Positions 1-5,945 are shown, numbered from the stretch's first letter. The stretch is 6,833 bases of DNA from JBFHKO01 sp041595355 (GCA_041595355.1 JBFHKO010000140.1:1-6833); one strand, 5' to 3'. The notes: generated by a model from the letters alone, not told the origin. Numbers and translations are program-made.

Positions 1-229
1 CATCCCGCCGGCGGCGCTTGCTGAGGGCGGGCCAGTCGGCGAAGGCGACGAAGTAGAGCAGCAACAGGTTGATGAGCGGGATCAGCACCAGCAGCGAGAG
101 CCAGCCGGAGAAGCCGGCCTTGCGGCAGATTTGCCATACCGGGACCAGGATCAGCGGCACGAGCAGCAGCATGAACAGGCTGTGCCCCGTCCACCACCAT
201 TCGCCGTGCCAATAGGTTTGATGCCACAT
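1..229 (-). CDS. Small Trp-rich membrane protein, partial (C-terminus off the left edge)
   Basis: The reading frame opens with ATG at 229-227 and stays open to the window edge, giving 76 residues without a stop. A ribosome binding site (GGGAGC) lies just upstream, overlapping the 11-base gap after the LysR stop codon, so the gene is probably translated from the same transcript as the regulator. The N-terminus is unusually aromatic (Trp at 2, 7, 11, 12, 13). Two hydrophobic segments follow, about residues 17-35 and 42-64, joined by a short basic loop (CRKAGFSGW). A basic tail (KRRRR at 71-75) follows DWP at 65-67. The positive-inside rule suggests a hairpin, though two positively charged ends complicate topology. 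The loop-plus-second-helix pattern (KAGFSGW, IPLIN, then AF-DWP) resembles small uncharacterised membrane proteins common in proteobacteria, but I cannot name a family or function. Its link to the regulator is by position only. Confidence 0.75.
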   Translation of the reverse strand, partial: MWHQTYWHGEWWWTGHSLFMLLLVPLILVPVWQICRKAGFSGWLSLLVLIPLINLLLLYFVAFADWPALSKRRRRD

Positions 230-240
230 GTTGCGCTCCC

Positions 241-1143
241 TTAGTGCACCAGACAGAGTGTCTCCCCGTAAAGATAGGGCATGAATGCTGCCACGGCAGC
301 GCTGGGGCGGCGTCCCTTGCGCAGTAGCTGGAACAGCGGGCGCCGGCACTGCAGGGCCGGCACGTCGAGGAGCACCAAGCGGCGCAGGCTCAGTTGATCG
401 ACTATGCTGGCCCGCGACACCATGGCCACGCCAAGGCCGGCCGCCACGGCTTCCTTGATGGCTTCGGTGCTGCCGAGCTCCAGTTCGGTACGTACCTGCA
501 AGTTGCAGCGGGCCAGGGCGGCTTCGGTGACGTTGCGGGTGCCCGAGCCCGGCTCGCGCATGATGAACCCCAGCTCGGCGAGGGCCGCGGGCGGCAGGCC
601 GGTGCGTCCGGCCAGCGGATGGCGGGGTGGGGCGATGATCACCAGCTCATCACTGTGCCAGGGGCGCATCTCGATACGTGGATCCTCGGCCGGCCCCTCG
701 ACCAGGGCGATATCCAGTTGATAGTCCAGCAGCAAGTCGGTGATGCGGCGGGTATTGGCGCTCTTCATGGTAATGCGGATGCCGGCGTACTGCTCATGAA
801 AGTGGCCGACTATGGTGGGCAGCAGGTAAGTGGCGATGGTGGTGCTGGCCCCCAGCAGCAGCCGGCCGGTGCCCAGTCCCCGCAGCGCGGCCAGCTCCGC
901 TTCGGCGGTGCGCTCGGCGTCGAGGATGGCGCGGGCGTGCTGATAGAGGCGCTCGCCGGCGTCGGTCAGTTTCAGAGGCTGGCTGCCGCGCTCGATGAGG
1001 CGCAGATCCAGCTGCCGCTCCAGCTCCAGTACCATCTTGGAGACGGCGGGTTGGCTGACATAGAGGCGCTCGGCGGCGCGGGTGAAGTTGCGCAGCTCGG
1101 CGACCGCGGCAAAGATCCGCAGGGCGTGCAGGGGAAGCGCCAT
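241..1143 (-). CDS. LysR-family transcriptional regulator, YeiE/CysL-like
   Basis: A 300-residue protein of normal LysR length. The N-terminal winged helix-turn-helix covers about residues 4-63, with the recognition region around SQPAVSK (30-36) and the wing around LKLTDAGERL (57-66). The effector-binding domain covers about residues 90-290. Several of its segments (STTIATYLLP, DIALVEGP, REPGSGTR, ELGSTEAIKEAV, GLGVAMVSR) closely follow E. coli YeiE, a member of the group that also includes Bacillus CysL. Relatives control sulfite or sulfur genes, so a sulfur-related ligand is a reasonable inference but not shown here. The ATG at 1143 is the only plausible start: an in-frame TAA lies four codons upstream (1155-1153) and no start codon lies between. 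No good Shine-Dalgarno sequence precedes it, suggesting weak translation. It is divergent from the UPF0324 gene and probably controls it, as well as itself. A small membrane protein gene follows 11 bases downstream. Confidence 0.93.
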   Translation of the reverse strand: MALPLHALRIFAAVAELRNFTRAAERLYVSQPAVSKMVLELERQLDLRLIERGSQPLKLTDAGERLYQHARAILDAERTAEAELAALRGLGTGRLLLGASTTIATYLLPTIVGHFHEQYAGIRITMKSANTRRITDLLLDYQLDIALVEGPAEDPRIEMRPWHSDELVIIAPPRHPLAGRTGLPPAALAELGFIMREPGSGTRNVTEAALARCNLQVRTELELGSTEAIKEAVAAGLGVAMVSRASIVDQLSLRRLVLLDVPALQCRRPLFQLLRKGRRPSAAVAAFMPYLYGETLCLVH

Positions 1144-1154
1144 AACGTTTGGTT

Positions 1155-1174
1155 ATTGCCATCATGATGACCAT
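1155..1174. promoter_or_regulatory. Candidate LysR-type operator (near-palindrome)
   Basis: A 20-bp interrupted palindrome, ATTGCCATCATGATGACCAT, with 16 of 20 positions symmetrical. Its core CATCATGATG (1160-1169) is a perfect 10-bp palindrome. It lies in the 99-bp gap between lysR and the UPF0324 gene. Relative to the inferred start sites it covers about -42 to -23 for the UPF0324 gene and lies just after the start of the lysR transcript. This is where a LysR protein could affect the transporter and repress itself. LysR sites are typically imperfect dyads, so assignment to this regulator is an inference from symmetry and position. Confidence 0.5.
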
Positions 1175-1182
1175 GTATTGGC

Positions 1183-1188
1183 ATTATA
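1183..1188 (-). promoter_or_regulatory. Candidate -10 box for lysR
   Basis: Read on the minus strand, this is a perfect TATAAT. It predicts a start near 1176 and a leader of about 33 bases before the lysR ATG. No recognisable -35 box is found at 16-18 bp spacing (the bases near 1205-1212 do not match TTGACA). The promoter is therefore probably weak or factor-dependent. It overlaps the opposing -10 candidate of the UPF0324 gene. Confidence 0.45.
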
Positions 1189-1190
1189 TT
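1185..1190 (+). promoter_or_regulatory. Candidate -10 box for the UPF0324 gene
   Basis: TATATT matches the sigma-70 -10 consensus at 5 of 6 positions and predicts a start near 1197, giving a leader of about 46 bases. The -35 position at 17-bp spacing (1162-1167, TCATGA) is poor and lies inside the near-palindrome at 1155-1174. This is what an activator-dependent promoter would look like. A better -35-like hexamer, TTGCCA (1156-1161), is too far away, at 23 bp. Confidence 0.45.
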
Positions 1191-1242
1191 CAGGTGGCCG
1201 TTACCCTGCCACTCCCCGTTTCATTCGGCTGGAGTGTCCCCC

Positions 1243-2304
1243 ATGCATGCAAACGCGAGCCTCATGCTGCCAGGCTCTTCGGCACGACGATGGCGCCGCC
1301 GCCTGCCCGGGGTGCTGCTGTGCGCGGCCGTGGTGCTGCTGGCGCTGCTGTTGCAGGAGCTGGTCCGCCGCTGCTGGGGGCCGGGCCTGCTGGAGGCGTT
1401 GGTGCTGACCATCCTGCTGGGCGCGCTGCTGCGCAGTGGCCGCTGGGTGCCCAGACGTTGCCTGCCGGGCATCGGTTTTTGTGCCAAGCCCGTGCTGGAG
1501 TTGGCCATAGTGCTGCTGGGTGCCTCGGTCGATTTCCCCGCCCTGCTCAGTGCCGGGCCGCGCATGCTGCTGGCCATCGCCCTGGTGGTGGTGCTCTCCA
1601 TACTGGCGAGTCATGCCCTGGGGCGGGCCCTCGGACTCAAGCCCAGGCTGGCGCTGCTGGTGGCCTGCGGCAACTCCATTTGCGGCAACTCCGCCATTGC
1701 CGCCGTGGCGCCGGTGATCGAGGCCGACAGCGAGGAGGTGGTCACCGCCATTGCCATGACGGCCGTGCTGGGGGTGGCGGTGGTGTTGCTGTTGCCCCTG
1801 CTCATCGGCCTGCTGGATCTCTCCTTCTATCAATATGGCGTGCTGGCGGGCATGACGGTCTATGCGGTGCCCCAGGTCCTGGCGGCCACCTTTCCGGTCA
1901 GTGTCCTCAGTGGCCAGATTGGCACCCTGGTGAAACTGGTGCGGGTGCTGTTTCTGGGCCCCGTGGTCTGCTTTCTGGCTCTGCGCTATCCGAGGGCCAA
2001 CCCGGGGCGACGCCCGGGCTGGAAGCGTCTCATTCCCTGGTTCATCCTCGGGTTTCTGATGGTCGGCCTGCTGCGCTCCACCGGGCTGCTGGCGCCCGCC
2101 ATTACTGGCCCCATGCTGGAGGTCAGTCATGTGCTGACCCTGATGGCCATGGCGGCGTTGGGGCTGGAGGTCGACGTGCGCCGGTTGCGGGGCGTCGGCC
2201 TGCGGGTGAGCCTGGCGGTGCTGGGCTCGCTGGCCTTTATCATGACGCTCAGCCTGCTGCTGATTGGGCTCTTTGGCCTGCATGGTGACCCGGCGGTGCC
2301 TTGA
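1243..2304 (+). CDS. UPF0324 (YeiH-like) family membrane protein, putative sulfate exporter family
   Basis: A 353-residue, very hydrophobic inner-membrane protein with about ten predicted membrane segments, after a basic N-terminus (RRWRRR at 15-20). The family signature is clear: ACGNSICGNSAIAA at about 141-154, VYAVPQVLAA at 206-215, and MAMAALGLEVDV near 301-312. Database labels call the family putative sulfate exporters, but transport by most members is not well proven. E. coli YeiH has VHEVAQVVAA at the second motif, so this protein, with Tyr and Ala replacing His and Glu, belongs to a different branch. I chose ATG at 1243 because GGAG at 1231-1234 is spaced 8 bases from it. An in-frame GTG at 1234 would overlap that site and add only three residues. 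It is divergent from the LysR regulator, its likely controller. No convincing intrinsic terminator follows the stop codon. Confidence 0.9.
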   Translation: MHANASLMLPGSSARRWRRRLPGVLLCAAVVLLALLLQELVRRCWGPGLLEALVLTILLGALLRSGRWVPRRCLPGIGFCAKPVLELAIVLLGASVDFPALLSAGPRMLLAIALVVVLSILASHALGRALGLKPRLALLVACGNSICGNSAIAAVAPVIEADSEEVVTAIAMTAVLGVAVVLLLPLLIGLLDLSFYQYGVLAGMTVYAVPQVLAATFPVSVLSGQIGTLVKLVRVLFLGPVVCFLALRYPRANPGRRPGWKRLIPWFILGFLMVGLLRSTGLLAPAITGPMLEVSHVLTLMAMAALGLEVDVRRLRGVGLRVSLAVLGSLAFIMTLSLLLIGLFGLHGDPAVP

Positions 2305-2370
2305 TGTGGCCGGCAGGGTGGAAAACCGCCGCCTGAGGGTAAAAATGGTCAGCCGGGTTGTCATCGGGGG

Positions 2371-2392
2371 TCGGCATGGCTCGACGTGCCGA
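2371..2392. repeat. Inverted repeat flanking the tig -35 box
   Basis: TCGGCA at 2371-2376 and TGCCGA at 2387-2392 are perfect reverse complements separated by 10 bp. The candidate tig -35 hexamer (2381-2386) lies in the spacer. The placement would suit a repressor site, but six-base arms are short enough to occur by chance in GC-rich DNA, and no protein can be named. Confidence 0.3.
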
Positions 2393-2409
2393 AATGGCAT
2401 CGCTATAAT
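2381..2409 (+). promoter_or_regulatory. Sigma-70 promoter upstream of tig (P1)
   Basis: TCGACG (2381-2386, 4 of 6 matches to TTGACA) is separated by exactly 17 bp from a perfect TATAAT (2404-2409). Transcription would start near 2416, giving a tig leader of about 120 bases. This is the strongest promoter-like sequence in the gap between the UPF0324 gene and tig. Confidence 0.65.
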
Positions 2410-2425
2410 GCGCCGTCATTTCTTA

Positions 2426-2453
2426 TTGAAACGAAGACAGCGGTCTTCATTAT
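2426..2453 (+). promoter_or_regulatory. Possible second tig promoter (P2)
   Basis: TTGAAA (2426-2431, 5 of 6) is followed after 16 bp by CATTAT (2448-2453, 4 of 6), predicting a start near 2460. The same stretch can be read as a poor RpoH-type promoter: ATTGAA (2425-2430), 14 bp, then CTTCATTA, with the -10 element well off the CCCCATNT consensus. The spacer is almost entirely filled by the inverted repeat at 2433-2448. Weaker than P1. Confidence 0.3.
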
Positions 2454-2518
2454 CGAGGATGAGTTGGGCGGTCTGCCGCCTCGCTGATCAGAGTCTCAGA
2501 GGCAGCACTGAAGTGCTG
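2433..2518 (+). promoter_or_regulatory. Structured tig 5' leader: three successive stem-loops
   Basis: Three perfect inverted repeats follow each other between the P1 start and the tig ribosome binding site. They are GAAGAC/GTCTTC with loop AGCG (2433-2448), GGCGG/CCGCC with loop TCTG (2467-2480), and CAGCACT/AGTGCTG around a GA centre (2503-2518; in RNA the loop must open to at least four bases). An alternative pairing exists between CTCAG (2495-2499) and CTGAG (2516-2520). None is followed by a T-run, so they are not terminators. The last stem ends 8 bases before the GAGG ribosome binding site (2527-2530). They may stabilise the mRNA or tune translation. I recognise no known riboswitch or ribosomal-protein leader. 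Confidence 0.45.
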
Positions 2519-2537
2519 AGTTGAACGAGGTAAAAGA

Positions 2538-3848
2538 ATGCAAGTTTCTGTCGAGACGACCCAAGGTCTGGAACGCCGTCTTACCATCACTGTACCGGCC
2601 GAGAAGATTGAAAAAGAGATCAACGGTCGTCTGAATCAGCTGGCCAAGACCCGTCGCGTGGACGGTTTCCGTCCCGGCAAGGCGCCGATGAGCATCATCA
2701 AGAAGATGTATGGCGAGAACGTGATCGCCGACGTGGCTGATGATCTGATGCAACGCAACTTCGTTGAAGCCGTCATCTCCCAAAAGCTGAGCCCGGTTGG
2801 CGCGCCGACCCTGGCACCGAACCAGCTGAAGCCGGGTGAAGACTTCACCTTCACCGTGACCTTCGAAGTCTATCCGGAATTCGAAGTGAAAAACCTGGAA
2901 GCCATCCAGATCGAGAAGCCGGTCGCCAGCGTCGAAGAGGCTGACCTTGAGAAGATGCTGCTGACCCTGCGCAAGCAGCACGCTACCTGGGTCGAGACCG
3001 ATGAAGCCGCCGCCGCCGAGCTGCGTGTCAACATGAACTTCGTGGGCTTCGTGGACGGTGTCGAGTTTGAAGGCGGCAAGGCCGAAGATTTCAATCTGGT
3101 ACTGGGCGGCGGCCGCATGATACCGGGCTTCGAAGATGGCCTGTACGGCAAGAAGGCCGGCGAGTCCTTCGACATCGAGGTGACCTTCCCGGAGGACTAC
3201 CACGCCGAAAACCTCAAGGGTAAGGCGGCCAAGTTTGCCATCACCCTGAACAAGGTCGAGAAGCAGGAGCTGCCGGAACTGACCGAAGAGTTCATCCAGC
3301 GTTTTGGCGTGGCTGACGGTACCGTCGAGGGCCTGAAGGCCGAAGTGCGCAAGAACATGGAGCGCGAGCTGACCCAGGGCCTGAAGAATGCCGTCAAGGA
3401 GCAGGTGCTGCAGGGGCTGCTGGAGCAGAACCCGGTTGACGTCCCCAAGGCGGCCGTGGAGCAGGAAATCGACGGGCTGCGCAAGCAGGCCATGCAGCGT
3501 TTCGGTGGTCAGAACGGTGCCAATGTGCCCCAGCTGCCCAACGAGCTGTTCCAGGAACAGGCCGAGCGTCGCGTGCGCATCGGTCTGCTGCTGGGCGAGG
3601 TGATCCGTCACAACGACATCAAGGCCGATGACGCCCGCGTCAAGTCCATCATCGAGTCCATGGCCACTGCCTACGAAGATCCTCAGGAAGTGGTGGACTA
3701 CTACTTCAAGAACGAGCAGATGCTGAACAACATCCGCAGTCTGGCGGTGGAAGAGCAGGCGGTCGAGTTCATCATGGACAAGGCCCAGGTGACTGAAAAA
3801 CAGATGACTTTTGACGAAGTGATCAACAAAGCCGCAACCGCTGCCTGA
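2538..3848 (+). CDS. tig: Trigger factor, ribosome-associated chaperone and peptidyl-prolyl isomerase
   Basis: A 436-residue protein (E. coli trigger factor is 432). It binds the large ribosomal subunit beside the exit tunnel and shields emerging chains in the cytosol. The N-terminal ribosome-binding domain covers about residues 1-115 and holds the signature GFRPGKAP at 43-50, at the same positions as in E. coli. The FKBP-like isomerase domain covers about 155-245, including FVGFVDGVEFEGG and GGRMIPGFEDGL. It is followed by the mostly helical C-terminal chaperone domain, including KNMEREL near 272-278. The start is supported by GAGG at 2527-2530, spaced 7 bases from the ATG. The gene has its own promoter region upstream and an intrinsic terminator 36 bases after its stop codon, so it looks mainly monocistronic, although the clp-lon protease genes follow. 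Nothing is truncated or missing. Confidence 0.98.
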   Translation: MQVSVETTQGLERRLTITVPAEKIEKEINGRLNQLAKTRRVDGFRPGKAPMSIIKKMYGENVIADVADDLMQRNFVEAVISQKLSPVGAPTLAPNQLKPGEDFTFTVTFEVYPEFEVKNLEAIQIEKPVASVEEADLEKMLLTLRKQHATWVETDEAAAAELRVNMNFVGFVDGVEFEGGKAEDFNLVLGGGRMIPGFEDGLYGKKAGESFDIEVTFPEDYHAENLKGKAAKFAITLNKVEKQELPELTEEFIQRFGVADGTVEGLKAEVRKNMERELTQGLKNAVKEQVLQGLLEQNPVDVPKAAVEQEIDGLRKQAMQRFGGQNGANVPQLPNELFQEQAERRVRIGLLLGEVIRHNDIKADDARVKSIIESMATAYEDPQEVVDYYFKNEQMLNNIRSLAVEEQAVEFIMDKAQVTEKQMTFDEVINKAATAA

Positions 3849-3854
3849 TCCGAA

Positions 3855-3885
3855 TTGACTCACTGCTAAAAGTAATGCGTATAAT
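3855..3885 (+). promoter_or_regulatory. Sigma-70-like promoter of clpP, abutting the tig terminator
   Basis: TTGACT (3855-3860, 5 of 6) and a perfect TATAAT (3880-3885) are separated by 19 bp, slightly longer than ideal. A TG lies at 3876-3877, one base off the extended -10 position. Transcription should start near 3892, leaving a leader of about 41 bases before the clpP ATG. The last base of the -10 box is the first base of the tig terminator stem. I see no RpoH-type promoter (CTTGAA plus CCCCATNT) in the tig-clpP gap. Confidence 0.6.
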
Positions 3886-3918
3886 GGCCCGAGTGATCTC
3901 ACGCGGGCCATTTTTTTT
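3885..3918 (+). terminator. Rho-independent terminator of tig
   Basis: TGGCCCG (3885-3891) pairs perfectly with CGGGCCA (3904-3910). An inner GTGA/TCAC pairing (3893-3896 with 3899-3902) lies beyond one A-G mismatch. Eight T residues (3911-3918) follow directly. This is a strong intrinsic terminator 36 bases after the tig stop codon. The clpP ribosome binding site (AGGA, 3919-3922) begins on the base after the T-run. Confidence 0.85.
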
Positions 3919-3932
3919 AGGAACATCGCATT

Positions 3933-4556
3933 ATGACAAGATTAATTCACCAGCCTTCCGATACGCCCATGAATTCTCTGGTCCCCATCGTCGTCGAGCA
4001 GACCGCCAAGGGGGAGCGTTCCTACGATATCTACTCCCGCCTGCTGAAAGAGCGCGTCATTTTTCTGACCGGCCAGGTGGAGGATCACATGGCCAACCTG
4101 GTGGTGGCCCAGTTGCTGTTTCTCGAGTCAGAGAGCCCGGACAAGGACATCTACCTGTACATCAATTCGCCCGGTGGTTCGGTGACGGCGGGCATGTCCA
4201 TCTATGACACCATGCAGTTCATCAAGCCCGATGTCAGCACCGTCTGCATGGGCCAAGCCTGCTCCATGGGCGCGTTTCTGCTGGCCGGTGGCGCCAAGGG
4301 CAAGCGTTTCTGTCTGCCAAGTGCCCGGGTGATGATCCACCAGCCCCTGGGTGGTTTTCAGGGGCAGGCCTCGGATATCCAGATCCATGCCATGGAAATC
4401 CTCAAGATCAAGAACAACCTGAACAACCTGCTGGCGCACCATACCGGGCAACCCCTGGAGACCATAGAGCGGGATACGGACCGCGACAATTTCATGGCCG
4501 CCGACCAGGCCGTTGAGTACGGACTGGTGGATGCGGTGTTGACCAAGCGGGACTGA
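3933..4556 (+). CDS. clpP: ATP-dependent Clp protease proteolytic subunit ClpP
   Basis: A 207-residue serine peptidase, the same length as E. coli ClpP. It assembles into a double-ring 14-mer and cleaves proteins delivered by ClpX or ClpA. The catalytic triad is intact at the E. coli precursor positions: Ser111 in GQACSMGA, His136 in VMIHQPLGG, and Asp185 in DTDRDNF. The oxyanion-forming SPGGS lies at 79-83. Residues 1-14 look like the self-removed propeptide, with cleavage expected before SLVPIVVEQ by alignment with E. coli. I prefer ATG 3933 over the internal ATG 3969, because AGGA (3919-3922) precedes the first at 10 bases, the second lacks a ribosome binding site, and only the first gives the propeptide. 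It is transcribed from its own promoter, and clpX follows after 84 bases with no terminator between, so the two are probably one operon. Confidence 0.98.
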   Translation: MTRLIHQPSDTPMNSLVPIVVEQTAKGERSYDIYSRLLKERVIFLTGQVEDHMANLVVAQLLFLESESPDKDIYLYINSPGGSVTAGMSIYDTMQFIKPDVSTVCMGQACSMGAFLLAGGAKGKRFCLPSARVMIHQPLGGFQGQASDIQIHAMEILKIKNNLNNLLAHHTGQPLETIERDTDRDNFMAADQAVEYGLVDAVLTKRD

Positions 4557-4567
4557 CACATGCCGTC

Positions 4568-4591
4568 GCCTGATATACACTGGGATCAGGC
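4568..4591 (+). repeat. Stem-loop in the clpP-clpX gap
   Basis: GCCTGAT (4568-4574) and ATCAGGC (4585-4591) form a perfect 7-bp stem with a 10-base loop. No T-run follows, so it should not terminate transcription. A smaller stem, GGAG/CTCC (4600-4603 with 4611-4614), follows before the clpX ribosome binding site. These may mark an mRNA processing or stability element in a clpPX transcript. I found no convincing promoter for clpX alone in this 84-base gap. Confidence 0.45.
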
Positions 4592-4640
4592 TGTGAACGG
4601 GAGTGTCACTCTCCTTGTCGGTAGTAATAGAGGTTATTGA

Positions 4641-5924
4641 ATGACAGATAAGCGCAAAGGTGAAGGCGACCATAGCAAGTTGCTGTATTGTTCATTTTGC
4701 GGGAAGAGTCAGCACGAAGTACGCAAGCTGATTGCGGGGCCGTCTGTTTACATTTGCGATGAATGTGTGGACCTGTGCAACGACATCATCCGTGAGGAGA
4801 TCCGCGAGATCAGCCCGCGTCGTGGTGAGGAAGATTCGCTCCCGACCCCCCACAAGATCCGCGCCCACCTGGATGATTATGTCATCGGTCAGGCCCATGC
4901 CAAGAAGGTACTGGCGGTAGCGGTGTACAACCACTACAAGCGCCTGCGCAATGGTCATGCTGCTGATGGCGTGGAGCTTGGCAAATCCAACATACTGCTG
5001 ATAGGTCCCACCGGTAGCGGCAAGACCCTGCTGGCCGAGACCCTGGCGCGGTTGCTGGATGTGCCCTTCACCATGGCGGATGCGACCACCCTGACCGAAG
5101 CCGGTTATGTGGGTGAGGACGTCGAGAACATCATCCAGAAGCTGCTGCAAAAGTGCGACTACGATATCGAGAAAGCCCAGCGCGGCATTGTCTATATCGA
5201 TGAAATCGACAAGATCTCCCGCAAGTCCGACAACCCCTCCATTACCCGTGATGTCTCCGGGGAAGGGGTGCAGCAGGCGTTGCTGAAGCTCATCGAGGGG
5301 ACCATCGCCGCGGTGCCGCCCCAGGGGGGGCGCAAGCATCCCCAGCAGGAGTTCCTGCAGGTGGACACCTCCAAGATACTCTTCATCTGCGGCGGTGCCT
5401 TTGCCGGGCTGGACAAGGTGATTGAGCAGCGCTCCTCCACCGGGACCGGTATCGGCTTCAAGGCCGAGGTGCGCTCCAAGGACAAGAAGGTGACCTTGAG
5501 TGAATCCTTCGCCAAGGTGGAGCCGGAAGACCTGATCAAATACGGTCTGATCCCCGAGTTCATCGGCCGTCTGCCGGTGGTGGCCACCCTGACCGAGCTG
5601 GATGAAGAGGCGCTGATCCAGATCCTCTCCGAGCCGAAGAATGCCCTGACCAAGCAGTACCAGGCGCTGTTCAAGCTGGAGGGGGTGGAACTCGAGTTTC
5701 GCGAGGAGGCCCTGCTGGCCATTGCCCGCAAGGCGATGGAGCGCAAGACCGGTGCGCGAGGCCTGCGCTCCATCGTCGAAGGCATTCTGCTGGACACCAT
5801 GTACGATCTGCCTTCACTGGAAGACATCGGCAAGGTGGTGATCGACGAGTCCGTAGTCAAGGGCGAATCCCAGCCGCTGCTGATATACCAAAATCAGGAC
5901 AGACAGGCCGCCTCCGGCGACTAA
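4641..5924 (+). CDS. clpX: ATP-dependent Clp protease ATP-binding subunit ClpX
   Basis: A 427-residue AAA+ unfoldase (E. coli 424). The hexamer recognises tagged proteins, unfolds them and threads them into ClpP. An N-terminal zinc-binding dimerisation domain carries Cys17, Cys20, Cys39 and Cys42. The ATPase core follows: Walker A GPTGSGKT (122-129), Walker B IVYIDEID (183-190), and sensor-2 GAR (371-373). The substrate-gripping pore loop is GYVG (155-158), the RKH loop is 231-233, the ClpP-docking IGF loop is 271-273, and the probable arginine finger is Arg310 in EFIGR. All key residues are present. The start is set by AGAGG at 4629-4633, spaced 7 bases from the ATG. It lies 84 bases after clpP on the same strand, with no terminator between. 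A terminator follows the gene, separating it from lon. Confidence 0.98.
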   Translation: MTDKRKGEGDHSKLLYCSFCGKSQHEVRKLIAGPSVYICDECVDLCNDIIREEIREISPRRGEEDSLPTPHKIRAHLDDYVIGQAHAKKVLAVAVYNHYKRLRNGHAADGVELGKSNILLIGPTGSGKTLLAETLARLLDVPFTMADATTLTEAGYVGEDVENIIQKLLQKCDYDIEKAQRGIVYIDEIDKISRKSDNPSITRDVSGEGVQQALLKLIEGTIAAVPPQGGRKHPQQEFLQVDTSKILFICGGAFAGLDKVIEQRSSTGTGIGFKAEVRSKDKKVTLSESFAKVEPEDLIKYGLIPEFIGRLPVVATLTELDEEALIQILSEPKNALTKQYQALFKLEGVELEFREEALLAIARKAMERKTGARGLRSIVEGILLDTMYDLPSLEDIGKVVIDESVVKGESQPLLIYQNQDRQAASGD

Positions 5925-5945
5925 ATGCTGGTAATTTAATCATTT

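Noticed and set aside
1149..2288. A 379-codon plus-strand frame overlapping the UPF0324 gene.
   Set aside because: It is a shifted-frame shadow rich in Gly, Ala and Arg. The overlapping frame contains the UPF0324 signatures and a proper ribosome binding site.
2312..2333. Possible terminator after the UPF0324 gene (GGTGG-AAAA-CCGCC with flanking GGC/GCC).
   Set aside because: The stem needs a G-U pair and an AG bulge and is not followed by a T-run on the plus strand.
1201..2400. A 399-codon minus-strand open frame opposite the UPF0324 gene, rich in Gln, His, Gly and Arg.
   Set aside because: The composition is that of the antisense of Leu- and Ala-rich membrane protein codons. It also covers the divergent promoter side and has no domain.
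2264..2524. A short plus-strand open frame (86 codons) spanning the tig promoter region.
   Set aside because: It overlaps the end of the UPF0324 gene and the tig promoter and leader, and its product resembles nothing.
2496..3926. A long open frame (476 codons) on the minus strand opposite tig.
   Set aside because: It is a mirror of tig codon bias in GC-rich DNA. Its translation has no recognisable motifs, and the plus-strand gene is unmistakable.
3969..3971. Internal ATG of clpP as an alternative start.
   Set aside because: It has no ribosome binding site and would remove the expected propeptide, while ATG 3933 has AGGA upstream and gives the family length of 207.
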